Origin: an uncultured Eubacteriales bacterium
GTDB lineage: Bacteria > Bacillota > Clostridia > Oscillospirales > CAG-272
Length of the DNA: 64,000 bases
NCBI GenBank assembly: GCA_905187695.1
Contig: CAJJIY010000002.1
Location: 28,486 to 92,485 of the forward strand
Reading direction: 5' to 3'
A program made the position numbers and the translations under genes. Numbering within the stretch: position 1 is the stretch's first letter; each line of letters starts with the position of its first letter. Of the stretch, positions 31,050-43,410 are shown in pieces. The notes under the pieces are model-generated. The model saw only the letters and a program-made list of their open reading frames with translations, was not told the DNA's origin and did not search any database.

Positions 31050-31888
31050 TAGGATGATTCGGAAAAATCGGCATTTTTCTTGCTTTTTTCGATTTTTTTG
31101 GCCTCTTCCCAGATGAAATCCAACTCCTCCGGCGAGCACAGTGCCATTTCCTTCCTTTTTTTCAGACAAATCCCTTCCAGGATTGAGAAACGCCGGATAT
31201 ATTTGTCTGTTGCCCGCGTCAATGCCTCCTCGGGATCAACCGAAGCTTTGCGTGCCAGATTGGCGGCGGCAAAAAGCAGATCCCCCACTTCTTCCTCCAC
31301 GGCGCCGGCGTCTTTTCCGGCAATCGCTTCGGCGGCTTCTCCGGTCTCTTCCCGGACCTTCAGAAGCGCACTGTCCGTGTCCGGAAAATCCAGCACGCCG
31401 GATTTCTTGCCGACTTTGGCCGCGCGCATGAGCGCCGGCAGTTGACGGGGCACCGCCATCAGTTTATCGGTCACCGTGTCGCGGTGCTTTTCTTCATTTT
31501 TAATAGCTTCCCAGTTTTCAAGAACCCGGTCGCTATTCTCGGCCCGGACCTCGCCAAATACATGGGGATGACGATGAATGAGTTTCCGGCAGATATCCCC
31601 GGCCACATCATCAAAAGTAAAGTGCCCGGCTTCCGCTTCCATTTCCGCATGGAACACCACCTGCAAAAGCAGATCTCCCAATTCTTCGCGCAAAAGTTTC
31701 AGGTCCTTTTTATCAATTGCCTCGATCACCTCATAGGTCTCCTCAATGAGGTTTTTACGAATGGATTCATGGGTCTGTTCCCTGTCCCAGGGGCAACCGC
31801 CGGGACGCCGGAGAAGCGTCACGATCCGCACCAGATCCATTACATCATACTTTTCTTTTTCAAGAAGTTCTTTTGCTTCCTTTTCCAT
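31046..31888 (-). CDS. mazG: nucleoside triphosphate pyrophosphohydrolase MazG
   Basis: 280 residues with two MazG domains. The first has LRRPGGCPWDREQTHESIRKNLIEETYEV and EELGDLLLQVVFH; the second has KVREETGEAAEAI and EEEVGDLLFAAANLA. The ExxE...ExxD metal motifs are intact. It hydrolyses (d)NTPs to monophosphates, clearing damaged nucleotides. In Bacillus the equivalent YabN also carries a methylase domain, which is absent here. It follows spoVB. Confidence 0.95.
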   Translation of the reverse strand: MEKEAKELLEKEKYDVMDLVRIVTLLRRPGGCPWDREQTHESIRKNLIEETYEVIEAIDKKDLKLLREELGDLLLQVVFHAEMEAEAGHFTFDDVAGDICRKLIHRHPHVFGEVRAENSDRVLENWEAIKNEEKHRDTVTDKLMAVPRQLPALMRAAKVGKKSGVLDFPDTDSALLKVREETGEAAEAIAGKDAGAVEEEVGDLLFAAANLARKASVDPEEALTRATDKYIRRFSILEGICLKKRKEMALCSPEELDFIWEEAKKIEKSKKNADFSESSY

Positions 31889-31944
31889 AATTGACCTCCG
31901 TCCGGATTTTTACTTCTTAATGATACCGCAAACAGGCGTGAAAG

Positions 31945-33564
31945 TCAAGCCCCGACTCTTTTTCCGGTGTGCTTTGACAGGAAATCCGCAATGCGCTCTC
32001 CGCACGGCAGGGAAAGCAGATCGGTTCTTTGAAAAGCACGGAAAAGGAAAGAGAGCGGCAAATAAAGCAAAACCACCAAAAAAAGCGTGAGCGGAAGGAG
32101 CCAATTGCCCGCTCCCCAAAGTTTTGACAAAAGTATATACACGCCGCCGCCGATCCCAACCGACACGGCGGCAGCGGCAAACGGCCGGAAAAGCGAACAG
32201 ACTGCGCGCGTGGGCAGAATCCGGGAAAGACAGATCCCCTGAATGGTCAGAACAGTCAAATGACAAAGCAGTGTGGAAATGGGAGCGCCATAAATCTGCA
32301 CGCGCGGCAAAGAAAGCAGAATCCATTCGGCCGTCAACTTGACAAGCGCGCCGATCCACAATGAAACCACCGGCAAAACCGGCTTCCCTGCGGCCTGAAG
32401 CGCACCGGCCGTGAAAGCGACCAGCACGGCCGGGAGCACCGAAAGCGAAAGCACAGACAGCATCGGCGCAGCCAAAGCCACTGCGTCGCTTTGTCCCCTG
32501 AAAAGGAAGGAAAGCACCGGCGCGGCAAACACAGAAAGCCCCAGCGCCGCCGGAACCGCAAAAAGCGTGACCAGTCGGAAAGCGGAAGAAAGCGCTTCTC
32601 CGGCGGCTGTCCGATCCCCCCTTGTCACGGCGCTTTTTAAAATCGGCACAAAGGTCAGCGTGATGGGAGAAAGCAATGTCGGCACCAGATTATAAAGCGG
32701 CACGGCCAGATTGCCATAACAACTGTAAAGCAGATTGGCCGCCTCGGGCGCATAACCGAGCGCCTGTAACCGCCCCGGAATCAGCGCCGTGTCGATCAGC
32801 GTGACCGCTCCCATGACCGCCGCACCGACCGTAACCGGCAAAACCACCCGAAAAATCCGGGCAAAAATGGCTCCGCTGTGAGAAGGCGGCTGTGTATAAA
32901 CGGCGGTATCTCTGAAAAGAAGCAGGCAAAGCAAAAGGAAAGCGGCCGAAAGCGCCATACCGGCCGGGATTCCCGCCACCGCCGCCGCGGCCACTTTGTG
33001 GGACGGTGCGCCGGTCGCGGCCATCCGGATGGCAAAGAAAAGGCCGAACCCCAGTTTCCCGGCGGCCTCCAGCACCTCCGAAACGGCCGTGGGCAACATA
33101 TTCTGCCGCCCCTGAAAATAGCCCTTTACGGCGCCGGTAAAAGCGCCGAGCAAAAGCGCCGGGGCAATCACCGCAAGGCACTCCGCCGCGTCCTTTTGGA
33201 AAATGGCATTGGCAATCAGCGGTGAAAAGGAAAAAAGAAGCGTGCCAAAAAGCGCACCCAGCGACAGAAAAAGCCCGAGAGAAAGCCAAAGCGCTCTCCC
33301 GGGGTTCTTCCCCGCCGCGATACTTTCGGACACGCAAAGCGAAAGCGCCGTGGGAAGACCCGCGGCACAAAGCACAAACAAAAGCGCATAGATGTGATAG
33401 GCCGACAGAAAATAAGCCATCCCCGTAACGCCGACCACCGAAAGAAGCGGAATCTTGTAAAAAAGCCCGATGATCTTGGCAATCAGCATGGCGGGCATGA
33501 GAACAAACACGCCGCGCACCAGGGTCTTGCTTTGTTTGTTTTTTGTTTCGCCGGAAATGGGCAT
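31945..33564 (-). CDS. spoVB: stage V sporulation protein B / MOP-family lipid flippase
   Basis: 539 residues with about 14 membrane helices. The N-terminal KTLVRGVFVLMPAMLIAKIIGLFYKIPL and the later GYFQGRQNMLPTAVSEVLE are typical of SpoVB/YabM. SpoVB is a MurJ-like exporter thought to flip lipid-linked cortex precursors in sporulating cells. Its place just before mazG matches the Bacillus yabM-yabN order. It follows hemZ by 36 bases. Confidence 0.9.
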   Translation of the reverse strand: MPISGETKNKQSKTLVRGVFVLMPAMLIAKIIGLFYKIPLLSVVGVTGMAYFLSAYHIYALLFVLCAAGLPTALSLCVSESIAAGKNPGRALWLSLGLFLSLGALFGTLLFSFSPLIANAIFQKDAAECLAVIAPALLLGAFTGAVKGYFQGRQNMLPTAVSEVLEAAGKLGFGLFFAIRMAATGAPSHKVAAAAVAGIPAGMALSAAFLLLCLLLFRDTAVYTQPPSHSGAIFARIFRVVLPVTVGAAVMGAVTLIDTALIPGRLQALGYAPEAANLLYSCYGNLAVPLYNLVPTLLSPITLTFVPILKSAVTRGDRTAAGEALSSAFRLVTLFAVPAALGLSVFAAPVLSFLFRGQSDAVALAAPMLSVLSLSVLPAVLVAFTAGALQAAGKPVLPVVSLWIGALVKLTAEWILLSLPRVQIYGAPISTLLCHLTVLTIQGICLSRILPTRAVCSLFRPFAAAAVSVGIGGGVYILLSKLWGAGNWLLPLTLFLVVLLYLPLSFLFRAFQRTDLLSLPCGERIADFLSKHTGKRVGA

Positions 33565-33600
33565 CAGGGCATTCCTCTTTTCCCCGGGAAGGGGGAAAAA

Positions 33601-35085
33601 TCAAAGTCCCCGTTCCCGATAAAATGCCGTAATCTGATCGGTCTGTGTGCGGCCCTCATCGCTTTCCAGATACTCATATGGATACTTGGGGTTGAAAAGG
33701 CGGCGGATAACCGACTTTTTCCCGCTTCCCGCCGGCGCATAATCCACCAATTTGGTAACAGCGCCCGCGCCGGCGGCAAAGATCGAGTGCACTTCTTCCA
33801 TCATGTCGATGTTATAAATCCCCTCGGTGCCGGGTTTCGCAAAGCCCACATTTTCAAAGTTCCCCACCATATTTTTTTGCCGATACATATAATATGGCAC
33901 ATAACCGGCTTCGGCGGCGCGGATCTGTGAGTAATCCACACATTTCCCCGCATCACCACCCCGGAGATTGTAGACCCGGTGGTCCTGCCGCAGGATTTCG
34001 GCGGCACGCTTGACACAGAAGGTGTGAACCGTGATATTTTCGGGAGAAAGACGCAGGATCTCGTCAAAAGTGGCCGAGAAGCCGGAAAAGCGATCGCCCG
34101 GCAGACCCACGATCAGATCGGTGTTGATACACTTTATGCCGGCACCCCGCGCAATATCATACGCACGGTAAAAATCCTCTACCGTATGGCAACGCCCGAC
34201 CCCTTCCAGCACCGACGGAGAAAGCGTTTGCGGATTGACGCAGACCCGTGTGACCCCGGCCGCCTTGGCCAACGCCATTTTTTCATGGTCAATGGTATCC
34301 GGCCGGCCGGATTCCAGCGTATATTCCAAAAGCGAAGAGACCTCCACCGATTCGCCGATAGTGTCAAGAAGTCTTGCCAACTGATTGGCGGTCAGAATCG
34401 TCGGCGTACCGCCGCCGATATAAACCGTCAGCACCCGAAGCCCCAGTTCCCGCACGGTCTTCGCCTTTTGACGGATTTCGCAAAGCAACAGTTCCAGATA
34501 ATCCGGGATCAGCGACAGCAAGCGTTTGGAGGTATAGGAGACAAAGGAACAGTAAGAACAGCGCGTGGGACAAAACGGAATGGAAATATAAAGGCTGCAA
34601 TCCCGCGGCGTGGGGGTTCCGATAATCTCCTGCTCCCGCAGGGCCACCTCTGTGGCCAGCGCCGCCTTTTTGGGTATGACCATATAATCGGTGACAAGCG
34701 CCTTTTTGACGCGGGTCTTTCCCATACCGGTCAGGAGAAGTTCGGTGGCAACTTTGGAAGGGCGCACACCGGTCAGCATCCCCCAAGAAGGGCGATAATG
34801 AATGAGCTCCCCGGCTGCGCCCAACACGGCATAACCGATGACGATTTTCTTTTGCCGGTCGCGTTCCAGATCCGTGCGATAAGGACAAAAGCGCTCAGCC
34901 TTGGCGGATTTGCCCTCAAAGGTGAACTGCGCCCGTGCCCGCATACCCTCCTCTTCCTCCCGGAAAAAGAGAGAAAGCGTATGTCCGTCGCTTCCGTCCG
35001 GTGTGAATTTGACCCCCGGAAAAAAGATCATACAAAGTGTCTGGACATAATATTCATTGATGTTTCCGTCAATTGTCAGTTTCAT
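33601..35085 (-). CDS. hemZ: coproporphyrinogen III oxidase-like radical SAM protein HemZ
   Basis: 494 residues. The radical SAM cluster motif CPTRCSYC (CxxxCxxC) lies in SIPFCPTRCSYCSF, followed by TVYIGGGTPTIL and INTDLIVGLPGD. The ~150-residue N-terminal extension (SWGMLTGVRPSK) is specific to HemZ. The family is annotated as oxygen-independent coproporphyrinogen oxidase, but in many Clostridia without heme synthesis its role is unclear. Its start overlaps the dtd stop. Confidence 0.92.
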   Translation of the reverse strand: MKLTIDGNINEYYVQTLCMIFFPGVKFTPDGSDGHTLSLFFREEEEGMRARAQFTFEGKSAKAERFCPYRTDLERDRQKKIVIGYAVLGAAGELIHYRPSWGMLTGVRPSKVATELLLTGMGKTRVKKALVTDYMVIPKKAALATEVALREQEIIGTPTPRDCSLYISIPFCPTRCSYCSFVSYTSKRLLSLIPDYLELLLCEIRQKAKTVRELGLRVLTVYIGGGTPTILTANQLARLLDTIGESVEVSSLLEYTLESGRPDTIDHEKMALAKAAGVTRVCVNPQTLSPSVLEGVGRCHTVEDFYRAYDIARGAGIKCINTDLIVGLPGDRFSGFSATFDEILRLSPENITVHTFCVKRAAEILRQDHRVYNLRGGDAGKCVDYSQIRAAEAGYVPYYMYRQKNMVGNFENVGFAKPGTEGIYNIDMMEEVHSIFAAGAGAVTKLVDYAPAGSGKKSVIRRLFNPKYPYEYLESDEGRTQTDQITAFYRERGL

Positions 35086-35542
35086 TTTGTGCCTCCGGCA
35101 GAAAGCACCCGGCTGTCCATCACAAGGGTCACAGGTCCGTCTGCCTTCATATCAATTTCCATATCCGCCCCGAAAACGCCACAGGCAAAAGCGGAAAACG
35201 ACGGTCTCAGAAACGACAGGAATTTTTCATAAAGCGGCTGAGCCACATCGGGCGCGGCCGCGGCGAAAAAATCCGGCCGGTTGCCATGCGCATAATTGGC
35301 CAGCAGCGTAAAATTGGAAACCACCAGTATTCCGCCCGTCACATCGGTCACGGAACGGTTCATGCGGCCGGCTTCATCCGGAAAAATCCGGCATCCCGCA
35401 ATTTTACGGGAAAGTTTTTCGGCATCCGCCTCGGTATCCCCCTGGGCCACGCCGAGCAGAACCACCAGTCCCCGGCCGATCTCGCCGCAAAAAACGCCGT
35501 CCGCTATCACCGAAGCACGGGAAACACGCTGAAGCACCGCAA

Positions 35543-35546
<4 letters not shown>
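35082..35546 (-). CDS. dtd: D-aminoacyl-tRNA deacylase
   Basis: 154 residues, the normal Dtd size. It removes D-amino acids and glycine mis-attached to tRNA. The opening AVLQRVSRASV, VVLLGVAQGD and GNRPDF are typical. Two hallmark motifs deviate: SQFTL reads SNFTL and NxGPVT reads ADGPVT. The cross-subunit GPVT core is kept. It overlaps both rel (upstream) and hemZ (downstream) by 4 bases, so it is tightly coupled. Confidence 0.92.
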
Positions 35547-37761
<2,215 letters not shown>

Positions 37762-37762
<1 letters not shown>

Positions 37763-39963
37763 TACGGTGCCTCCTCTCCGCCCCGGTTCCGGCATTGCGA
37801 ACGCAGTTTGTGCAGAATCGAGGATTTTTCAATATTGGTCTTTCCGGCGAAATAGACGGTGAAGTGATAGATACGCCCCTCCTTCTTTACGCCGCAGATT
37901 TTCAGTTCGTCAAAGATTTCCAGTATATAGCAAAGCTTTCCGTAAGTGATTTCCCGCGCAGAATTTTCATTGATCAACGAAAGCAGGGTCTCCTCCGGGA
38001 AGGTGTCGTTTCCAATCCGGTATTCCTGCCGGATGATCGTATAAACCTGCGCAAAATCATTCCGATCCGGCAAAAAACCCTCCGAGAAATCAAAGGGTGC
38101 CCCGGCTCTGACCGCAAGAAAACGCTCGCGCGCCGCACAAAGATCTTTTCTGTATTGCTCGCTGGCGCGAACATCCTCCACCACCAGCTGCACGGTGCGT
38201 TCTCCCCGGAACTCGTTGATATCCACACCGGCCAAAAGGTCAATACGATCTCCTACACGATAGGGGAAACGCAGCCTCGGCATGGAAAAATACAGCGCCG
38301 GAAAGGTCAGTGCCCCGGAGCGAAGGGTCAGTTTGAGATGCTTTCCTGCGGAAAGATCGGTAATCCGCTCCAGATAAAGATCGGAAAAAAGGAATTTCGG
38401 GGCAGGGTTGCTCACGCCGAAAGGTTCCAGCAACGAAAGCTCCTCGCAAAAGGAAAGCGAAAGATTGGCAAAGGAAAGTTCCGCATCGGCCGTCAGTGTC
38501 ACACCCGGAAAGCCTTCCGGAAGTTCTTTTTCGGCATATTTGTTAATCCGTTCGCGGAATTCATCCACCCGGTCACGCCGGACCGTCAGCCCCGCGGCCA
38601 GTTCATGCCCGCCGAATTTATAAAGCAGATCCTCGCACGCGGAAAGCGCACGGACCAGATTGAGTCCCTTGACGCTTCGTCCCGAACCCTTGCCCAGATC
38701 ATCCGGGCTGTCAAATCCCCGGGTCGCCCCGTCAAAAGAAATGAGAATCGCCGGTTTTCCATAGTTTTCCGTCAGGCGGGAAGCCACAATTCCGATAATG
38801 CCCTGTCGCCAGTGATCGTCCGAAAGCACCAGTACGCGGTCAACGGAAAAGCCGGGATCACGGCTGATCATCTCTTGGGCGTCGGCGGCAATGCGGTTTT
38901 CTTCCGACTGACGCTCCCGGTTGATCTCGCAGATTTCGGCGGCCAGTTTTTCGGCCTCTCCCGGATCTTCGCACAAAAGGAGATTGACCGCAAGCGTTGC
39001 CTCCCGCATCCGCCCGGCGGCATTAAGCCGGGGCGCAAGGCCGAAGCCGATAAAAGAAGCCGTCATCTTTTTGGGACGAACCGGGCGGGTATCCCCCGCC
39101 GGGCGATTTCCGGCGCTGGCCTCCCGGATCAGCGCCGCCAGCCCCGGCCGCTCGGTTTTGGCCATACGGAGCAGACCCAACTTGACGATCAGGCGGTTTT
39201 CGGAACAAAGCGGCATCACATCAGCCACCGTCCCGATGGCAGTCAGATCGGCAAAACGCATACAGATCCGGCGCACCGCATCCATTTCACTCTCACCGGA
39301 ATCCCGGTAAAACAGACTTTCACAGGCGCAGACCAGTTTGAAGGTCACGCCCACGCCGGCTAGATCTTTGAAAGGATAATCGCAATCCGGTCTGTGCGGA
39401 TTGACCACGGCCACGGCGTCCGGAAGCGGCAGCCGGCACTCATGGTGATCGGTCACAACAACATCCAGCCCCAGTTCGGCGCAAAGCGCACATTCTTCGT
39501 TGGCCGTGATGCCGGTGTCCACCGTCACCATCAGCCGTGCCCCCGCTTCATAAAGACGACGGACAGCGGCCCCGGAAAGGCCATAGCCTTCCCCGGTCCG
39601 GCTGGGAATATAATAAAATACCTCCGCCCCTTTTTCCTTCAGATAAAGATAAAGCAGGCTGACAGAAGTTACGCCGTCCACATCGTAATCACCGTAAATG
39701 ACAATGGGCTCGTTTTTTTCAATGGCTTCGTGCAATCGCCCCGCCGCCTTTTCCATGTCCTTCATCAGAAACGGACTGTAAAGCAAAGCGTCTGTGCAGG
39801 AAAGAAAGGAACGCACTTCTTCGGCGTTCCGGTATCCGCGACGGCAGAGTACCGTGGCCGTTGTAAGAGAAAGACCTGTTTCTGCGGCAATTTCTCCGGC
39901 GAGATCAGCTTCATCCGGCACGGGAGGGATCAATTCCCACCGGGCATTTTTAGGGGAATTCAT
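37762..39963 (-). CDS. recJ: single-stranded-DNA-specific exonuclease RecJ
   Basis: 733 residues from ATG 39963, with AAAGGATGA upstream; a longer start is unsupported. DHH phosphoesterase motifs are clear: YGDYDVDGVTS, TVDTGITANEE, VVTDHHE and, in the DHHA1 part, GGHELAAGLTV. RecJ degrades single-stranded DNA 5' to 3' in recombination and repair. It is co-oriented and overlapping with rel. Confidence 0.95.
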
Positions 39964-40056
39964 GATTCTGTCATCCTTTCCGGTCTTTGCCCCATCTGCC
40001 GACAAAACCCGATACCGGCCGCCCGATGCGGCCGTCTATATTATTTATTGTAAAAA

Positions 40057-40539
40057 TTATTCTTTTGAGGAGGCGTCGGCATCCGGCCCTTTTGCTTGTT
40101 CCGGTTCCGCACACTCAAGCCGCGCCACGATCACCGTCTCTGTCCGTTTGGCAATCACCGCGCGTGAATAGACGGCCACTCCCGCAAACGCAAGGAAAAA
40201 GCCAACCAGACCGAAAAGGAAAGAGAAACCCTCCCCCGCCCCGCAAAGGCGCGCCGTTCCGAAACCGGCAAAAAAGAGAAGAAGCGGAAGAAGGAAAACA
40301 AGCACCGCATAAAAAAGCGTGCGCCGGGTGTCGCTTTCAATTTCCACCCGATCCCCCGGCGATACGCCAATAGGGTCACGCGCCCGGGCGCGCATACGCC
40401 GGTCACCGCCAAGCAGCGTGCAGACCGAACAGCCCCCCGCTTCTTTTTTGTGACAACCCTCACAGGCGCTTGCGCGCGTTACCTCGACCGTTACGGTTCC
40501 GTCCGCATTCCGGGCGATGACAGTCGCCGTCGTTTTCAT
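40057..40539 (-). CDS. RseC/SoxR-reducing-system-like membrane protein
   Basis: 160 residues. The N-terminal cysteine cluster CEGCHKKEAGGCSVC is followed by DRVEIES and two membrane helices (FYAVLVFLLPLLLFFAGFGTARL and a second). This is the RseC/MucC layout. In Proteobacteria RseC acts with the Rnf-like electron system; in Clostridia it often accompanies rnf genes, but none is seen here. Its start overlaps the stop of the FAD dehydrogenase, suggesting linked redox roles. Confidence 0.85.
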   Translation of the reverse strand: MKTTATVIARNADGTVTVEVTRASACEGCHKKEAGGCSVCTLLGGDRRMRARARDPIGVSPGDRVEIESDTRRTLFYAVLVFLLPLLLFFAGFGTARLCGAGEGFSFLFGLVGFFLAFAGVAVYSRAVIAKRTETVIVARLECAEPEQAKGPDADASSKE

Positions 40540-42158
40540 AAAAGATCTCCTCCCGGTGCAAAGCGTTGGGTCAGGACCTGCGCCGTACGCAGGCCATCCA
40601 GTGCCGCGCTGGTAATGCCCCCCGCATATCCCGCGCCCTCACCCATAGGATAAAGAAACGGAAAACCCGGCGCAGTGCGGTCCTCCCCGCGCAGGATACG
40701 AACGGGAGATGAGGTGCGGGTCTCAAGGCCGGTAAGAACGGCCTCGGGACAATCAAAGCCACGCAGCTTTCGCCCGAAAGAACAAATACCGGCCGAAAGG
40801 CCACGGACAATCTGCGGCGGCAAAATGGCTGAAAGATCGGCCACCGTTACGCGACCGCCGCCATAAGTCGGCAAAATCCGGGAGGGTTCGGTCCCCCGGT
40901 AAACGGAAAGGAAATCTCCCACGGTCTCCACCGGTGCCCGATAGTCGCCGCCACCCGCCGCAAAAGCCGCGCGTTCCAACATCCGCTGAAAAGAAACGGC
41001 CCCCTCCACCGTACCGCCGACATCGGAGGGCAATACCGAAACGGCCAGTGCGGCATTGGCGTTCAGTCCGTCCCGGCTGTGATAACTCATGCCGTTCGTC
41101 ACCACGCCGCCCTCTTCCGAAGCAGCCGCCACCACCGTACCGCCGGGACACATACAAAAAGTATAGACCCCTCGTTCGCCGGTGGTATCCGAGAGCCCAT
41201 ATTCGGCAGGCCCCAGTGCCGGATGACCGGCAAAACGACCGTAAAGCGCCCGGTCGATCTCCGATTGCAGGTGTTCGATCCGCACACCGACCGAAAAGGG
41301 CTTGACCTCCAGTTTCACACCGGCCTCCCGGAGCATCCGGAAAGTATCGCGGGCGCTGTGCCCGATGCCGAGCAGGAGAGCCCCCGCCCGGATATCACCG
41401 GCCGAAGTCCTGGCCAGCATACCGTTTTCCGATGGTTCAAACCCGCAAAGTCGCGTGCGGTAAAGCACACGGCCGCCGAGCGCCCTAATGCGCGCCAGCA
41501 GATTTTCCACCACGCGGCGCAAAATGTCGGTTCCGATATGCGGCTTGGCCCGGGTCAGAATCTCGGCGGGCGCGCCGAACTCCACCAACCGGTCCAGAAC
41601 ATAATGACAGTAAGGATCATTCACCCGCGTAATCAGTTTCCCGTCCGAAAAAGTCCCGGCGCCACCCGCGCCGAACTGAATATTCGATTCGGGATTCAGC
41701 GCCCCGCCCGCGGTAAAGGCCGCCACAGCGGCCGCACGGGCCGTCACATCTTCCCCCCGGTCAATCAGTGTGGGGGCAAAACCGGCCTCGGCCAGAAAAA
41801 GCGCCGAAAAAAGGCCGGCCGGCCCCATCCCGACCACCAGAGGGGGCGCACTCATCCGCGCAGTGCCTTTCCCGGCCGCCGGTCTCTCTTCGCAAAGCGC
41901 ACGCAACTGAAGCGATGAACAGGCAGACCCGGAAACATCCAACGGGCGCGGAGCGGTAATGAAAACCGTGCAGACCTGGAAGATCTCGCCGGGGCGGCGG
42001 GCATCCAAAGACTTTTTATAAAGGCGAAAATGAAGCTCCGCGGCAGAACTGCACACGCGCTTCATTTTCTCTCGTGCTATTTGTAAAACTGTCTCCGGCG
42101 GCGCATCAAACGGCGCGCGCACACCGGAAAGCAAATAAGTATAGTTCTCTATGCTCAT
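40536..42158 (-). CDS. FAD-dependent dehydrogenase of uncharacterised family
   Basis: 540 residues. The dinucleotide-binding loop VVGMGPAGLFSALFLAEAG begins at about residue 107, after an N-terminal domain that includes ENYTYLLSGVRAP. Later motifs are NIQFGAGGAGTFSDGKL, GIGHSARDTF, VGVRIEHLQ and the C-terminal GEGAGYAGGITSAA. The family is widespread in Firmicutes and Bacteroidetes, but no reaction is established to my knowledge. It is overlapped by the RseC-like gene and starts in the stop of the YbbR-like gene. Confidence 0.9.
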   Translation of the reverse strand: MSIENYTYLLSGVRAPFDAPPETVLQIAREKMKRVCSSAAELHFRLYKKSLDARRPGEIFQVCTVFITAPRPLDVSGSACSSLQLRALCEERPAAGKGTARMSAPPLVVGMGPAGLFSALFLAEAGFAPTLIDRGEDVTARAAAVAAFTAGGALNPESNIQFGAGGAGTFSDGKLITRVNDPYCHYVLDRLVEFGAPAEILTRAKPHIGTDILRRVVENLLARIRALGGRVLYRTRLCGFEPSENGMLARTSAGDIRAGALLLGIGHSARDTFRMLREAGVKLEVKPFSVGVRIEHLQSEIDRALYGRFAGHPALGPAEYGLSDTTGERGVYTFCMCPGGTVVAAASEEGGVVTNGMSYHSRDGLNANAALAVSVLPSDVGGTVEGAVSFQRMLERAAFAAGGGDYRAPVETVGDFLSVYRGTEPSRILPTYGGGRVTVADLSAILPPQIVRGLSAGICSFGRKLRGFDCPEAVLTGLETRTSSPVRILRGEDRTAPGFPFLYPMGEGAGYAGGITSAALDGLRTAQVLTQRFAPGGDLL

Positions 42159-42550
42159 GGCTGTTTGGGAGTCACGGTCAGGGTGATTGCCGGCGTGCCG
42201 ACAGGCGTAACCCCGGCGGGGAAAATCAGGTTGTCCGCCGTCAGCGTGTGAACGCCGGGAGTCAAGGCGTCATCCGGAATCTTGACCGCAATTTCCGTTG
42301 CCCGCTTCAGCGACAGAACCGAACCCTCCACCTTCATTTCTTTGGCGGAAAGTTCGTAGACATAGTCGCTCTCGCCACCCTCCACGCAAAGCGTCAGATA
42401 GGTTGTGTCACTGGCGTGCATGATGCACAGCCAGACAAAAAGTCCAAGACATACACAAACGACAAACGCCACAATGTCGGCGCTGTAACTTCTCTTAATG
42501 GCATACTCGCCGGTGTCCGGCCCATCGGTTTTGGGATCTTTATACTTCAC
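42155..42550 (-). CDS. YbbR/CdaR-like single-domain membrane protein
   Basis: 131 residues: a cytoplasmic N-terminus, one membrane helix (about 26-46, ADIVAFVVCVCLGLFVWLCIM) and one extracellular beta-rich domain. CdaR proteins usually carry three or four YbbR repeats and activate CdaA. Position directly after cdaA (2-base gap) is the main reason for this call, since the sequence match is loose. If correct, it is a minimal one-repeat form. Confidence 0.65.
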   Translation of the reverse strand: MKYKDPKTDGPDTGEYAIKRSYSADIVAFVVCVCLGLFVWLCIMHASDTTYLTLCVEGGESDYVYELSAKEMKVEGSVLSLKRATEIAVKIPDDALTPGVHTLTADNLIFPAGVTPVGTPAITLTVTPKQP

Positions 42551-42552
42551 GG

Positions 42553-43410
42553 TCAGTCCCTCCTGTCTTTTTGTTCCTTGTTTTCTTCACGCCGCATCAG
42601 CTCAAATAGCTTCCGGCGCAGGGACACCGAGGTGAATCCACGGAACAACTCGCCCTTATAGGCAATGGAAATATTGCCCGTTTCTTCGGAAACCACCACC
42701 GTAATGGCATCGCACTGTTCCGAAAGGCCGAGCGCCGCGCGGTGGCGTGCGCCGAGATCTTTTGAAATGTCCAGTTTGTCGGAAAGCGGCAGATAACACC
42801 CCGCCGCGAAAATACGGCCGTTCCGGATAATCACCGCGCCGTCATGTAACGGAGCCTTGTCAAAGAAGATGGCACGCAGAAGTTCCGGCGTCAGATCGGC
42901 ATTCAGCGTTGTGCCGGTGCGGATATATTCGCCGATTTTGGTTGAACGCTCAATCACGATAAGCGCGCCGGTTTTGGAAAAGGACATTGCTTTTGCGGCC
43001 TGCACGACTGCGTCCAAGGCGACCGGCGTCCCCGAAAAATCTTTTGATTCTCCACCAAAAGACTCCAAGCCGCGAAACGGCAAAGACCCCAGCCGTTCCA
43101 ACGCCGCCCGGAGTTCCGGCTGAAAGATAATGGCAAGCAATACCAGCCCATAGCCGAAAGCGTTGGCAAACAGATAACGCAAAGCCGCCAGATTCAGCGC
43201 ATAACTGCATACCAAAATGAGAATGAGCGCCGCCAGACCGGCCAGCAGTTTCCCTGCCCGTCGATTACGCACAAAAAGATAAAGCGCAAAAAACAGGGCA
43301 ACGAGACAGGAAATATCCAACACATCCCGCCAGCCGAACTGACTGAACGGTTCTGTAAAAAACGAAGAAAGCAGGCCACCCGAAAACAGCTGATCCAGTA
43401 ATTCTTTCAT
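42553..43410 (-). CDS. cdaA: diadenylate cyclase CdaA
   Basis: 285 residues. Three N-terminal membrane helices (about 28-95) precede the DAC domain. The catalytic motifs are DGA at 190-192 (APLHDGAVII) and RHR at 222-224 (GARHRAALGLSE). The enzyme makes c-di-AMP from two ATP, the signal that governs potassium and osmolyte transport and wall homeostasis. It heads the gene run that goes on to recJ and rel, behind an unusually long leader. Confidence 0.97.
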   Translation of the reverse strand: MKELLDQLFSGGLLSSFFTEPFSQFGWRDVLDISCLVALFFALYLFVRNRRAGKLLAGLAALILILVCSYALNLAALRYLFANAFGYGLVLLAIIFQPELRAALERLGSLPFRGLESFGGESKDFSGTPVALDAVVQAAKAMSFSKTGALIVIERSTKIGEYIRTGTTLNADLTPELLRAIFFDKAPLHDGAVIIRNGRIFAAGCYLPLSDKLDISKDLGARHRAALGLSEQCDAITVVVSEETGNISIAYKGELFRGFTSVSLRRKLFELMRREENKEQKDRRD

